A stretch of 64,000 nt of DNA from an uncultured Gammaproteobacteria bacterium (GCA_913061515.1 CAJXSF010000007.1:16543-80542); one strand, 5' to 3'. Shown: positions 1 through 8,623, counted from the first letter of the stretch. Numbers and translations are program-made. Notes: generated from the letters alone by a model not told the origin.

Positions 1-334
1 CGGTGTGCTTTTCGCTGCCATGCGTAAAAGGTCCCACCCCTTCGTCGACGCCCTCTTGGTTGATATGGACGATGAGATCAAGGCCGAGCTTTTCTGCTGT
101 GCGGTCTCTAAATTCAATCATCTCCTTAAACTTCCACGTAGTGTCAACGTGCAGTAGTGGAAACGGGGGTTTGCCCGGATAGAAAGCTTTCATAGCCAAA
201 TGCAACATGACCGCTGAGTCTTTGCCGACTGAGTACAGCATGACAGGATTGTCAAATTCTGCTGCCACTTCACGGATGATATGAATGCTCTCGGCTTCGA
301 GTTGTTTGAGATGGGTCAGATTGTAGTCAGTCAT
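1..334 (-). CDS. cysD: Sulfate adenylyltransferase subunit 2, N-terminal part (cut by window edge)
   Basis: CysD is the small subunit of ATP sulfurylase, which makes adenosine 5'-phosphosulfate from ATP and sulfate in assimilatory sulfate reduction, together with the GTPase CysN. The minus strand reads [20 protein letters not shown] and then the PP-loop ATP-binding signature [14 protein letters not shown] near residues 34-47, followed by [13 protein letters not shown]. About 111 residues are present; the gene and presumably cysN continue beyond position 1. The ATG at 334 is the natural family start, but no strong ribosome site precedes it. Identity is certain; only the missing C-terminus is unknown. 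Confidence 0.95.
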   Translation of the reverse strand, partial: MTDYNLTHLKQLEAESIHIIREVAAEFDNPVMLYSVGKDSAVMLHLAMKAFYPGKPPFPLLHVDTTWKFKEMIEFRDRTAEKLGLDLIVHINQEGVDEGVGPFTHGSEKHT

Positions 335-394
335 ACGTTATAAATTCGCTCAGCTGGATTGCTTGGGGGCGCACCCCTTGTAAGTGAAGTACGC

Positions 395-422
395 AATATG
401 GGGACAAATCGCTAGGAGTCAA
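395..422 (-). promoter_or_regulatory. Candidate sigma-70 promoter for cysD
   Basis: On the minus strand TTGACT (422-417) is followed after 16 bases by CATATT (400-395). This would start transcription about 55 bases before the cysD ATG. The -35 box is strong and the -10 box moderate. No CysB site was recognised. Seen by eye only. Confidence 0.3.
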
Positions 423-452
423 TGCAGAAAACAGGTCTTCCGCTGTAGAGCG

Positions 453-890
453 CTATTCTTGCTCTTTCACTTTCTCTAGCCCGAAATCCTCGGCTAGTGC
501 TCCTGCCTGATTAGGGTTTTGCCGTGGGGCATAGTCCTTAGGAGCCTGCAGGTCTTCGTCTTCGTCATCGTGCGCTACAGCGCCAAATACATTTTCGTTA
601 TTGGCCGGTAGAAGTTTGCTAGCCACGTCGGTGCTACAAAGGTCTTGCGCTCCGCTAGCAAGGTGTTGATAAACATCTTTGTAGCTGTCAGTCATTTGTT
701 GCACGAGTTCTGCGGTCGTGCTGAAGTGTTCACTTACCTCGTCGCGATAATGCGCGTGGTTGCGTTGCAGATCTTGCAATTTTTGCTCAAGCTCAGTGAC
801 TTTGTTGGGGGTGGTATTAACGCGGCCCAATAAAAAGTAGCCAATCGCGATGCCAACTAAAAGACAGCCAATTCCGGTCAACCATAACAT
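453..890 (-). CDS. zapG: ZapG/YhcB family inner-membrane protein (DUF1043)
   Basis: This is a 145-residue protein with one N-terminal membrane helix (about residues 4-22), then a coiled-coil stretch rich in Glu, Gln and Leu, then an acidic low-complexity tail. That is the layout of YhcB/ZapG, which links cell division with envelope synthesis in enterobacteria. An upstream in-frame ATG at 947 would add 19 polar residues before the membrane segment. The ATG at 890 gives the family-typical start, with an AGAGG about 12 bases ahead. Divergent pairing with zapE and then rplM-rpsI is the conserved gammaproteobacterial order and supports the call. Confidence 0.8.
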   Translation of the reverse strand: MLWLTGIGCLLVGIAIGYFLLGRVNTTPNKVTELEQKLQDLQRNHAHYRDEVSEHFSTTAELVQQMTDSYKDVYQHLASGAQDLCSTDVASKLLPANNENVFGAVAHDDEDEDLQAPKDYAPRQNPNQAGALAEDFGLEKVKEQE

Positions 891-1129
891 CTTTAAACAA
901 TGCCTCTTGTTTGCGAGCCGGCCTTCAGCAGCGGCTCTAAAATTCAATTGCGCAAGTATAGCCTGAAATGGCGCGCTGAGCGCGATGAAATTCCGAGACT
1001 TTCAAAGAATTGGGCTGAAAAAGTGCTTCCGAGTGAACGTGCAACTTACTGGCAGTTGTTGCTTGATTTGCCGTAGAATGCCCAACCTTGTGCAGTATAT
1101 CCAAGCGAACTACCAAGTCGAAGTCTTTA

Positions 1130-2263
1130 ATGCCAGCTATTCTAGCAAATTGTCTGACCCCAACTCAGCGTTACCAGCGCGATCTAGCGAACGGTGTTCT
1201 GCAGGAAGATGCGGCGCAGGCGCAAGCGATCGCGCAGTTTCAACGGCTGTATGATGACTTGCAAGCAGTGACAAAGGAATCCCCTGGTGTGCTTGGCAAG
1301 CTCTGGGGGCAGTTGTCAGGCCAGCGCGTTGCAAAGGCAGCGCCTGTAAAAGGGCTTTACATCTATGGTGGAGTAGGGCGTGGCAAGACTTACTTGATGG
1401 ATGTGTTTTTTGAGAGTTTGCCGTTTGAGCGCAAGATGCGCACACACTTTCATCGCTTTATGCAGCGAGTGCACCATGAGTTGGGGCAGCTCAAACAGCA
1501 GAAGAACCCCCTAGAACAAGTCGCGCAAAAGATAGCCAAAGAGGCTCGCATCATTTGTTTTGATGAGTTCTTTGTTTCCGATATCGGTGATGCCATGATT
1601 CTTGGCGGGCTTCTAACACATCTATTGGAAGAGGGGGTAAGCTTTGTGACCACCTCTAATATTATTCCCGACAAGCTGTATGAGAATGGATTGCAGCGCG
1701 AACGTTTTTTGCCCGCCATTGCGCTACTTAAGCAGCATACGATAATCCTTGAGCTCGATGGAGGAGTGGACTACCGACTGCGAGCCCTGCAGCAGGCCAG
1801 TATCTACTACAGTCCTTTAGGGGAGGCAGCCGATGCGCAATTGCTTGCTTGCTTTGAGCGGCTCGCAGATCATGGCGTTGTAGAGAAGGGTGTCGAGATC
1901 GAGGTTCTAGGGCGCAGAATTCCCGCGCGGATGTGCGCGCAAGATATTATATGGTTTGATTGCTCAGCGTTATGTGACGGGCCGCGCAGCGCTTACGACT
2001 ATATAGAGCTGGCCAAGCTGTTTCAGGCGCTAGTGCTTAGCAATGTGCCTAGTTTCGATGGCAGTAATGACGATCTGGCTAGACGCTTTGTAAGTTTGGT
2101 CGACGAGCTGTATGATCGACACGTTAAGTTAATCATCTCCGCACAAGTGCCTTTACTTTCACTTTATACCGGTAAGGACTTGGCCTTTATATTCGAGCGT
2201 ACGTCTAGTCGACTGTTAGAGATGCAGTCAGAAGAGTACCTCGGACGCGAACATAGGCCATAA
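1130..2263 (+). CDS. zapE: Cell division AFG1-like ATPase ZapE
   Basis: ZapE is a P-loop ATPase of the AFG1 family that associates with the Z ring in E. coli. The product has 377 residues. The Walker A GGVGRGKT lies at residues 80-87, a Walker B-like FDEFFVSD follows near 145, and further family blocks are RFLPAI, GVDYRLR and the C-terminal MQSEEYLGREH. I chose the ATG at 1130 because the protein then begins MPAILANCLTPTQRYQ, aligning with the E. coli start; the frame is open further upstream to 1088. It is divergent from zapG and followed by rplM. Confidence 0.93.
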   Translation: MPAILANCLTPTQRYQRDLANGVLQEDAAQAQAIAQFQRLYDDLQAVTKESPGVLGKLWGQLSGQRVAKAAPVKGLYIYGGVGRGKTYLMDVFFESLPFERKMRTHFHRFMQRVHHELGQLKQQKNPLEQVAQKIAKEARIICFDEFFVSDIGDAMILGGLLTHLLEEGVSFVTTSNIIPDKLYENGLQRERFLPAIALLKQHTIILELDGGVDYRLRALQQASIYYSPLGEAADAQLLACFERLADHGVVEKGVEIEVLGRRIPARMCAQDIIWFDCSALCDGPRSAYDYIELAKLFQALVLSNVPSFDGSNDDLARRFVSLVDELYDRHVKLIISAQVPLLSLYTGKDLAFIFERTSSRLLEMQSEEYLGREHRP

Positions 2264-2289
2264 ACTTGCCCACGGTTTGGGTGAATGCA

Positions 2290-2319
2290 TTGTCAATTTC
2301 GGCTTTTTGCCTTTTTTAT
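2290..2319 (+). promoter_or_regulatory. Candidate promoter for rplM-rpsI
   Basis: TTGTCA (2290-2295) is followed after 18 bases by TTTTAT (2314-2319), within the 133-base gap between zapE and rplM. It would leave a leader of roughly 70 bases, a place where L13 autoregulation is known in other bacteria. The -10 box is poor, so confidence is low. Confidence 0.3.
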
Positions 2320-2396
2320 CGCACAGTGCTTGAATATTTAAAGTTGCTTCGGTAGTATTCGCGCTCCTTGAAGAAATGCTCCTTTGGTGAAAGTTA

Positions 2397-2825
2397 ATGA
2401 AGACCTTTATTGCGAAACCGCAGAATGTTGAACACAACTGGTTGGTCCTAGATGCAGAGGGCCAGACACTGGGTCGCATGGCTGCCGAAATTGCCACCCG
2501 TTTACGCGGTAAGCACAAGCCTGAGTACACTCCTCACGTTGATACTGGCGACTATATTGTTGTCATCAATGCAGAGAAAGTGGCTGTTACGGGTAAAAAA
2601 ATGACAGATAAGATTTATTACTCTCACTCTGCATTCCCTGGCGGCTTGAAAGAAATAGCTTTCGGCAAATTGGTCGACAGAGCACCAGAGCGCGTTATTA
2701 AGCTAGCTGTAAAAGGCATGTTGCCACGCACTCCACTGGGTCGTGCCATGTTCAAGAAGCTAAAAGTATACGCGGGTACAGAGCACCCACACACAGCACA
2801 ACAACCGCAAGCGCTGACACTGTAA
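2397..2825 (+). CDS. rplM: 50S ribosomal protein L13
   Basis: The 142-residue product is full length for bacterial L13, an early-assembling large-subunit protein. Recognisable blocks are [20 protein letters not shown] at the start, [35 protein letters not shown] and [20 protein letters not shown]. It is cotranscribed with rpsI, 18 bases downstream, as in most bacteria. Confidence 0.98.
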   Translation: MKTFIAKPQNVEHNWLVLDAEGQTLGRMAAEIATRLRGKHKPEYTPHVDTGDYIVVINAEKVAVTGKKMTDKIYYSHSAFPGGLKEIAFGKLVDRAPERVIKLAVKGMLPRTPLGRAMFKKLKVYAGTEHPHTAQQPQALTL

Positions 2826-2843
2826 AGAGGTTTATAACAAACG

Positions 2844-3236
2844 ATGTCTACGACACAATACTACGGCACAGGTCGACGCAAGACTGCTACTGCACGAGTC
2901 TTCCTTACTAAAGGCACTGGCGAAATCACTATCAATAAGCGTTCGCTAGACGGTTTTTTCGGTCGCGAAGTGGCACGTATGATTGTTCAGCAACCACTTG
3001 AGCTTGTTGAGATGACTGAGAAGTTTGATATCAAAGTGACAGTGAAAGGTGGTGGCAGCTTCGGTCAAGCCGGCGCAATTCGTCACGGTATCACTCGTGC
3101 ATTGATGGAATATGACGGTGAGCTACGTCCTACACTGCGTAAAGCAGGCTTTGTAACACGTGATGCGCGTGCTGTTGAGCGTAAGAAAGTGGGTCTACGT
3201 AAAGCGCGTAAGAAGCCACAGTTCTCCAAGCGTTAA
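2844..3236 (+). CDS. rpsI: 30S ribosomal protein S9
   Basis: The 130-residue small-subunit protein S9 begins [15 protein letters not shown] and ends in the basic tail [14 protein letters not shown], whose last residues reach the P-site tRNA in known ribosomes. Length and motifs are standard. An AAGAGG lies ahead of the ATG. It is the last gene of the rplM-rpsI unit and is followed by a clear terminator. Confidence 0.98.
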   Translation: MSTTQYYGTGRRKTATARVFLTKGTGEITINKRSLDGFFGREVARMIVQQPLELVEMTEKFDIKVTVKGGGSFGQAGAIRHGITRALMEYDGELRPTLRKAGFVTRDARAVERKKVGLRKARKKPQFSKR

Positions 3237-3276
3237 GAGATTTGCTTCGTCGCTCTGCCATTTGGTGGAGCTCCGA

Positions 3277-3318
3277 GAAAAAGCGCAACTACCCTGGTGG
3301 GTGGGATGCGCTTTTTTT
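3277..3318 (+). terminator. Rho-independent terminator of rplM-rpsI
   Basis: The arms AAAAAGCGCA and TGCGCTTTTTTT form a stem around a loop of about 20 bases, ending in a run of seven T. It lies 40 bases after the rpsI stop. Confidence 0.85.
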
Positions 3319-3384
3319 ATGCCTGAAAAATAAAAATTTCTCATATAAATCAATTCCTTGCCTACCCCCTTGCGACATTTCTTC

Positions 3385-3413
3385 TTGAAAAAAACTGCGT
3401 TCTCCGATACCAT
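3385..3413 (+). promoter_or_regulatory. Candidate promoter for the petA-petBC unit
   Basis: TTGAAA (3385-3390) and TACCAT (3408-3413) are separated by 17 bases. This lies in the 302-base gap between rpsI and petA (3237-3538). The rest of that gap holds the rpsI terminator and an AT-rich leader with a weak CTCAT/ATGAG hairpin before T6 near 3488-3513, which could act as an attenuator. No other gene is visible in the gap. Confidence 0.35.
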
Positions 3414-3538
3414 TCGCCGCAAATTGCGCAGTCACTGCATTCGGGGAAGTCTTATTGCTCCCGTTTATAGTTTCTATTCTCGACTCTCTCATGCGATATG
3501 AGGGGATTTTTTATGACCAATGCTCAGGAGATAACACG

Positions 3539-4138
3539 GTGAGTGAAGACGGTACTGATTCTGGCCGCAGGCGTTTTTTATTGGGATCTACCTCGGTAGT
3601 AGGTGTTGCCGGAGTGGTTGGCGCGGTTGTGCCATTCGTTGGTTCTTGGAGCCCAAGCGCGAAAGCCCGAGCGGCTGGCGCAGCGGTTCGCGTGGATATC
3701 AGCTCTATTGAACCCGGCTCTATTTTGGGTCCAATTCCCGCATGGCGAGGCCGACCTATATTTGTCGTGCGTCGTTCTGAAGAGGCTCTTGCCGCGTTGC
3801 CAACGCAAGATGCCCGTTTGCAGGATCCAGACTCTACACAGCCTGAGCAGCCGGAATACGCCACTAACGAATATCGTTCGCGTGAGCCAGAAATTCTGGT
3901 TCTAGTGGGTTTGTGTCCGCACTTGTTCTGTTCGCCAACCCCTCATGTCGCAGTGCGTGCTGAGTCATTTGATGAACAATGGAAAGGGGGCTTCTTCTGC
4001 CCTTGCCACGGTTCACGTTTTGACCTCGCTGGCCGCGTCTATCAGGGTTCACCTGCGTCAAGAAACATGCAGGTGCCACCTTACTACTACGAGTCAGATA
4101 GTGTTCTAGTGATCGGTGAAGACGGGGTGAATGCATAA
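3539..4138 (+). CDS. petA: Cytochrome bc1 complex Rieske iron-sulfur subunit
   Basis: This is the Rieske 2Fe-2S subunit, which takes an electron from ubiquinol at the Qo site and passes it to cytochrome c1. I chose the GTG at 3539 because CAGGAG sits 8 bases ahead and the protein then begins VSEDGTDSGRRRFLLGSTS, a Tat-type twin-arginine anchor; reading from 3455 adds 28 unlikely residues. It has 199 residues. Cluster box II is the usual CPCHGS. Box I reads CPHLFC, not the near-invariant CTHLGC, though the Cys and His ligands and the disulfide Cys are kept. The stop codon overlaps the ATG of the next gene. Confidence 0.95.
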   Translation: MSEDGTDSGRRRFLLGSTSVVGVAGVVGAVVPFVGSWSPSAKARAAGAAVRVDISSIEPGSILGPIPAWRGRPIFVVRRSEEALAALPTQDARLQDPDSTQPEQPEYATNEYRSREPEILVLVGLCPHLFCSPTPHVAVRAESFDEQWKGGFFCPCHGSRFDLAGRVYQGSPASRNMQVPPYYYESDSVLVIGEDGVNA

Positions 4139-6147
4139 TGAGTACTGAGAACAAAAGTGGTTGGATTGTCTCCTCGCTTGCTGGTCTAAGAGACTGGACG
4201 AACGATCGCCTTCCAATTGTGGCCGCCTGGGAGCGGCACATGAGCAAATACTACGCACCCAAGAACTTCAATTTCTGGTATTTCTTTGGTGTTTTATCGT
4301 TGGTCGTATTGGTAATGCAACTGCTTACCGGTGTTTGGCTAACAATGAACTATACCAATAGTGCCGAAGGCGCATTCGCTTCAGTCGAATACATCATGCG
4401 TGATGTAGAGTGGGGATGGTTGCTGCGCTACTTGCACTCAACTGGTGCCTCTGCCTTCTTTATCGTCGTGTACATGCACATGTTCCGCGGCCTTATGTAC
4501 GGTTCTTATAAGAAGCCACGCGAACTCGTTTGGGTGTTCGGCATGGCTATCTACCTAGTACTCGTAATCGAAGGGTTCATGGGTTACGTACTGCCTTGGG
4601 GACAAATGTCCTACTGGGGTGCGAACGTAATCGTGTCGTTGGTGGGAGCGATCCCAGTAATTGGTGAGGACCTACTCGTTTGGGTTCGAGGCGATTACCT
4701 CATTTCAGGCGCGACTCTTAATCGATTCTTCGCTTTGCACGTTGTGGCATTACCGATCGTCTTGTTGGCATTGGTCGTTCTTCACTTGTTGGCATTGCAT
4801 GAAGTGGGTTCAAACAACCCAGACGGTATTGAAATCAAGAAAAACAAAGGGCCAGACGGCGTGCCTCTTGACGGCATTCCATTCCACCCTTACTACACAG
4901 TGCACGACTTGGTCGGTATTACTGTATTCCTATTTGTATTCTGCTTCGTTGTATTCTTCGTTCCAGAGATGGGCGGTTACTTCTTAGAGCATGCGAATTT
5001 CCAAGAAGCTGATGCGCTTAAAACTCCTGAGCACGTGCCACCAGTTTGGTACTACACGCCTTTCTACTCAATGTTGCGTGCTGTTACTGTGCCGTTGTTT
5101 GGGATCGATGCGAAGTTCTGGGGTCTGATTGTGATGTTTGGTGCGATTGCGATTCTGTTCGTCGTACCATGGCTCGATCGTAGCCCAGTGAAATCGATTC
5201 GTTACAAAGGTTGGGGCAGCCGTATTGCGCTTCTTGCCTTCACTGTTGCGTTTATCATTCTAGGTGTTTTGGGGACCATGGCGGTAAGTCCAGCGCGCAC
5301 TTTGCTTGCGCAAATTATGACGGTGGTCTACTTCTTGTTCTTCTTCCTAATGCCTTGGTATACGGCTAAAGAGCAGACCTTCCCAGAGCCACAGCGAGTC
5401 ACTGGACGTTGGATTACATGGAAACAATTAGTAATCACTCTTGCATTGCTTGGCGCATTGGTCCTTCTCCCGCTCAAAGCGGTGGGGGCAGAGTCTAATG
5501 TTGCGCTTGACGACATCGCGGTTGATGTCACTGACCAAGCGTCTTTGCAGTCTGGCTATAAGTACTACATGAACTACTGTGTCTCTTGTCATGAATTAGG
5601 TTATGCACGCTATGAGCGTACGGCTGATGACTTGGGGATTCCTCATGAGATGATCTTGGAGAACATGATTTTTAATGAGCACCAAATCGGTGATCTCATG
5701 GAAAATGCAATGTCTGCCGAGAATGCTAAGAACTGGTTTGGCGCTGCGCCTCCCGATTTGACTCTTATTGGCCGCGTTCGTAGCCCTGAGTGGTTGTACA
5801 CTTATCTGCGTTCTTTCTACGCAGATGACTCACGACCATACGGTGTTAACAACGTAGTGTTCCCTAATGTCGGCATGCCTAATGTCCTTCATGAGCTACA
5901 AGGGGATGTTGTTTGTGCGCACGGCGATGTTGATCATTGTGAGATCGAGCATGTTGAAGGCACCGGCACATTAAGCCCTGCAGAGTTTGATAAAGCCGTA
6001 GGCGATATTGTGAATTTCCTTTACTACATCGGTGAACCAGTGCGTGCAACTCGCGAATACATTGGTTTCTTCGTTCTAGGGTTCCTGGCGATTCTGTTTG
6101 TATTCACGACTCTGTTGAATCGTGAGTATTGGAAAAATATTCACTGA
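4138..6147 (+). CDS. petBC: Fused cytochrome b / cytochrome c1 of the bc1 complex
   Basis: One uninterrupted 669-residue frame carries both redox membrane subunits of ubiquinol-cytochrome c reductase. Residues 1 to about 410 are cytochrome b: haem ligands His100/His114 and His201/His216, Qo motif PVWY at 302-305, and the usual helices. A hydrophobic stretch at 429-447 ending in AVGA resembles the signal peptide of a free cytochrome c1. Residues 455-669 are c1: haem motif CVSCH at 481-485, likely axial Met580, and C-terminal anchor helix 641-660. Topology fits, with the b C-terminus in the cytoplasm and the extra helix leading c1 into the periplasm. Pseudomonas has separate petB and petC; Bradyrhizobium fbcH is a known fusion processed after translation. 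It starts in the TAATG overlap with petA. Confidence 0.95.
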   Translation: MSTENKSGWIVSSLAGLRDWTNDRLPIVAAWERHMSKYYAPKNFNFWYFFGVLSLVVLVMQLLTGVWLTMNYTNSAEGAFASVEYIMRDVEWGWLLRYLHSTGASAFFIVVYMHMFRGLMYGSYKKPRELVWVFGMAIYLVLVIEGFMGYVLPWGQMSYWGANVIVSLVGAIPVIGEDLLVWVRGDYLISGATLNRFFALHVVALPIVLLALVVLHLLALHEVGSNNPDGIEIKKNKGPDGVPLDGIPFHPYYTVHDLVGITVFLFVFCFVVFFVPEMGGYFLEHANFQEADALKTPEHVPPVWYYTPFYSMLRAVTVPLFGIDAKFWGLIVMFGAIAILFVVPWLDRSPVKSIRYKGWGSRIALLAFTVAFIILGVLGTMAVSPARTLLAQIMTVVYFLFFFLMPWYTAKEQTFPEPQRVTGRWITWKQLVITLALLGALVLLPLKAVGAESNVALDDIAVDVTDQASLQSGYKYYMNYCVSCHELGYARYERTADDLGIPHEMILENMIFNEHQIGDLMENAMSAENAKNWFGAAPPDLTLIGRVRSPEWLYTYLRSFYADDSRPYGVNNVVFPNVGMPNVLHELQGDVVCAHGDVDHCEIEHVEGTGTLSPAEFDKAVGDIVNFLYYIGEPVRATREYIGFFVLGFLAILFVFTTLLNREYWKNIH

Positions 6148-6158
6148 AACGTTTAGGT

Positions 6159-6178
6159 TTCGCCGAGTTTACGGCGAA
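6159..6178 (+). promoter_or_regulatory. Hairpin in the petBC-sspA junction
   Basis: TTCGCCG-AGTTTA-CGGCGAA is a perfect 7-base stem, 14 bases before the sspA ATG and immediately upstream of its AGAGG ribosome site. No T run follows, so it is more likely a processing or translation-control structure than a terminator. Confidence 0.4.
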
Positions 6179-6192
6179 TAGAGGTTGATAGT

Positions 6193-6825
6193 ATGGGTGT
6201 GGTCGCTAAACGTTCGTCAATGACGTTTTATTCCGATGGAACAAGTCAATACAGTCACCGTGTGCGCATTGTGCTCGCTGAAAAAGGTGTAACGGTTGAA
6301 ACAATCGATGTGGATCCTGAGCATAAGCCTGAGGATCTCGCGTCATTGAATCCTTACAATACACTGCCGACCCTTGTTGATCGTGATCTTGTATTGTACG
6401 AAGCCAATATCATGATGGAATACTTGGATGAGCGCTTTCCACACCCGCCGCTCTTCCCAGTTTACCCAGTGGCACGTGCCCAAAGCCGTTTGTGGATGTA
6501 TCGCATCCAGCGCGATTGGTGTGCCTCTGTGGATTTCATCATGAGTGGCAAAGGCACGGCGGCTGAGTTAGACAAAGCGCGTAAGGAACTGCGTGAAAGT
6601 CTCACCTCAATCGCCCCTATTTTCTCTGAAAAGCCTTTTTTCATGAGTGATGAGTTCACCATTGTGGATTGCTGTGTCACCCCGATTCTTTGGCGTCTGC
6701 CAGCATTAGGAATCGAATTGCCCGAGACGAAAGCCTTGCAACCATTGTTAGACTATCGTGCACGCTTGTTCTCCAGAGACTCTGTGCGAGCGAGTTTGTC
6801 TGAACAAGAGCGAGAGATGCTCTAA
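6193..6825 (+). CDS. sspA: Stringent starvation protein A (glutathione S-transferase fold)
   Basis: SspA is an RNA polymerase-associated protein that affects stationary-phase and stress transcription. It has a GST fold but no known transferase activity. The 210-residue product shows the thioredoxin-like N-domain ([56 protein letters not shown]) and a helical C-domain with [25 protein letters not shown] lies 9 bases before the ATG. It sits downstream of the bc1 genes and upstream of sspB, the usual order in Pseudomonas relatives. Confidence 0.95.
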   Translation: MGVVAKRSSMTFYSDGTSQYSHRVRIVLAEKGVTVETIDVDPEHKPEDLASLNPYNTLPTLVDRDLVLYEANIMMEYLDERFPHPPLFPVYPVARAQSRLWMYRIQRDWCASVDFIMSGKGTAAELDKARKELRESLTSIAPIFSEKPFFMSDEFTIVDCCVTPILWRLPALGIELPETKALQPLLDYRARLFSRDSVRASLSEQEREML

Positions 6826-6835
6826 GTCACTAAGC

Positions 6836-6860
6836 AATGCCGTCTTTGATTGACGGCATT
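6836..6860 (+). terminator. Hairpin between sspA and sspB
   Basis: AATGCCGTC-TTTGATT-GACGGCATT is a perfect 9-base stem beginning just after the sspA stop. Only short T pairs follow, so it may be a partial terminator or an mRNA-stability element separating sspA and sspB expression. Confidence 0.5.
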
Positions 6861-6911
6861 TGCATACTAGCGTCAATAATAATTTTTTGTATTCCCAATG
6901 CGGTGCCCAGC

Positions 6912-7325
6912 ATGAGCATGACCTCTAGTCGTCCCTATATATTACGCGCTTTATACGAATGGATCTTGGAGAACTCTTGTACTCCTTATATCCTCGTCAA
7001 CGCTTACGGAGAAGGCGTCCAGGTACCACAAGAGCATGTGAAGGACGGTCAAATTGTGCTGAACATCGCGCCAGCGGCAGTGCACGGTTTGCAAATTTTT
7101 GATGAGGCGATTGAGTTTAGTGGTCGTTTTGCTGGGATTCCTACACCTGTCTATGTGCCGGTTGGATCAGTGTTAGGCATATACGCACGTGAAAACGGAC
7201 AGGGGATGGTGTTTGATCAAGACAAGCCTGAGCCACCTAGCCCTGTAAGCCCTCCTCCAGGCACGCCTAAGAAGAGCGAGCCCAAACCTACTAGTAATCG
7301 TCCTTCGCTACGCGTTGTGAAGTAA
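6912..7325 (+). CDS. sspB: ClpXP adaptor SspB
   Basis: SspB binds SsrA-tagged proteins and hands them to the ClpXP protease. The product has 137 residues from the ATG at 6912, or 135 from the ATG at 6918; I cannot decide between them. The frame is open to 6837 but those residues are unlike the family. The substrate-binding domain (SSRPYILRALYEWILENS, DGQIVLNIAPAAVHGL, VPVGSVLGIYARENGQG) is followed by a Pro-rich linker and the ClpX-docking tail RPSLRVVK. Both functional parts are intact. Confidence 0.93.
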   Translation: MSMTSSRPYILRALYEWILENSCTPYILVNAYGEGVQVPQEHVKDGQIVLNIAPAAVHGLQIFDEAIEFSGRFAGIPTPVYVPVGSVLGIYARENGQGMVFDQDKPEPPSPVSPPPGTPKKSEPKPTSNRPSLRVVK

Positions 7326-7336
7326 AGTTAGTTGTT

Positions 7337-7358
7337 AGGCTACAGCAAGCTGTAGCCT
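7337..7358. terminator. Convergent hairpin between sspB and dolP
   Basis: AGGCTACAGC-AA-GCTGTAGCCT is a near-perfect inverted repeat in the 43-base gap between two converging genes. T runs are weak on both sides. It probably terminates or insulates both transcripts. Confidence 0.5.
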
Positions 7359-7368
7359 GAATACTGCG

Positions 7369-7941
7369 TTAGATATATTCGAATACCTTCACTACTTTAG
7401 AAACACCTGCCACGTTGCGCGCTAATAGCGCCGCACGATCACCCTGTGCCTGCGATACCATGCCCATTAGATAGACAGTGCCGTTTTCAGTGATGACGCG
7501 AATACGTCCTGCGGGAACGTCTTTGTTGGCCGCCATTTGTGTACGGACTTTGGTGCTGATCCAGCTGTCATTAGTGCGTGACAGAAGCGTTGTTTTGCCA
7601 GCAACCTCTAATTCATTATGCACTCGGCGTATCTGAGCGCTAGCATCAGCGGCAATCTGCCCAGCGCGATTTTTAAGCGCATCTGACTGTACTTGCCCTA
7701 CAAGCAGAACTACACCGTTGTGACTGATCACATTGAAGTGCGCATCGCGGAAGGCAGGTTCGATGGACTTCATATTGACAGTCACTTTCGTTTCAATGGA
7801 CTCGTCCTCTACAATCGTTCCCGCTGTACGAACCCCTGGGTCTTCAACAATGCCATTTTCGTCGGTAGTAGCGACCAGAATAGACGTGCAGGCAGTGCTC
7901 ATTAAAAGCAAAGTAGTCGCAAGCAAACGAATAATCATCAC
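7369..7941 (-). CDS. dolP: Outer-membrane lipoprotein with two BON domains (DolP/YraP)
   Basis: DolP is an outer-membrane lipoprotein that supports outer-membrane integrity and, in E. coli, BAM function and septal amidase control. The 190-residue protein has a short signal peptide ending in the lipobox LMSTAC (Cys18). Two BON domains follow, at about residues 45-112 (NVISHNGVVLLVGQVQ) and 122-190 (VITENGTVYLMGMVSQAQG). Its start overlaps the diaA stop by four bases, so the two are translationally coupled at the end of the lpoA operon. Confidence 0.92.
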   Translation of the reverse strand: MMIIRLLATTLLLMSTACTSILVATTDENGIVEDPGVRTAGTIVEDESIETKVTVNMKSIEPAFRDAHFNVISHNGVVLLVGQVQSDALKNRAGQIAADASAQIRRVHNELEVAGKTTLLSRTNDSWISTKVRTQMAANKDVPAGRIRVITENGTVYLMGMVSQAQGDRAALLARNVAGVSKVVKVFEYI

Positions 7942-8534
7942 AATTCATCCTCTCCAAAAATTTGAATGTCTATCAAATCACACAAACTGTGTAGCACCAG
8001 CAAATGTACTTCATGAATCCTTGCTACGGATTGGGCAGGAACCCTAATTTCTACGTCGCCTTCCTCAAGCAACTCTGACATCTCACCGCCATCACGGCCA
8101 GTTAGTATGACGACTCTTAAACCGCGTTCGTGAGCAGCCTTAATGGTCTCTGCCGTATTGCGCACATTTCCGCTGGCAGAGATTGCTAATAGTATATCGC
8201 CCTCTTGAGCTAAGACCCGCAACTGTTTAGAAAACACTTCACGGTATGTGAAGTCGTTCGCGATACTCGTCAAGGCTAATGTGTCTGCATTCAGGGCAAT
8301 TGCGGGAAACCCAGGGCGTTCGCGCTCAAAACGCGTTAACAATATAGATGAGAAATATTGCGCTAGGCTACCAGAGCCGGCAATGCCGCAACACATTACT
8401 TTATTGCCCGTTAATAATGATTGGGTAATAAGCTCGCTCGCCTGAACGATGGCGGGGCCTATAGTGGCAACAGCTCCCTGCTTGGTGGCGACGCTGTGAT
8501 TAAAATGTTGGGTAACTCGTTGTTGCAAATCCAT
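7938..8534 (-). CDS. diaA: SIS-domain DnaA initiator-associating protein DiaA
   Basis: This 198-residue SIS-domain protein is close to DiaA, which promotes DnaA assembly at oriC, and more distantly to the heptose isomerase GmhA. Visible blocks are GNKVMCCGIAGSGSLAQYFS, RFERERPGFPAIALNAD, LLAISASGNVRN, RVVILTGRDGGE and the tail LHSLCDLIDIQIFG. The operon position between yraN and dolP decides in favour of DiaA over GmhA, since the same order exists in E. coli. Confidence 0.88.
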   Translation of the reverse strand: MDLQQRVTQHFNHSVATKQGAVATIGPAIVQASELITQSLLTGNKVMCCGIAGSGSLAQYFSSILLTRFERERPGFPAIALNADTLALTSIANDFTYREVFSKQLRVLAQEGDILLAISASGNVRNTAETIKAAHERGLRVVILTGRDGGEMSELLEEGDVEIRVPAQSVARIHEVHLLVLHSLCDLIDIQIFGEDEL

Positions 8535-8623
8535 TGGCTCGACCGTTGCTTAATCACGATATCAGCCATTTTACTTTAATTTGTTGAACTGTACATGAAT
8601 CCTCCACTTGTTAGCCACTCATG

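Noticed and set aside
985..1254. An 89-codon frame starting ahead of zapE
   Set aside because: It overlaps zapE in another frame and shows no family features; zapE explains the region.
3488..3513. CTCAT/ATGAG hairpin with T6 in the petA leader
   Set aside because: The stem is only five bases; kept as a possible attenuator in the promoter note but not as a feature.
5038..5060. PVWY in place of the PEWY motif of cytochrome b
   Set aside because: PVWY is the usual form in beta- and gammaproteobacterial cytochrome b.
7938..8534. SIS protein as heptose isomerase GmhA
   Set aside because: The operon position between yraN and dolP and the sequence blocks fit DiaA better.
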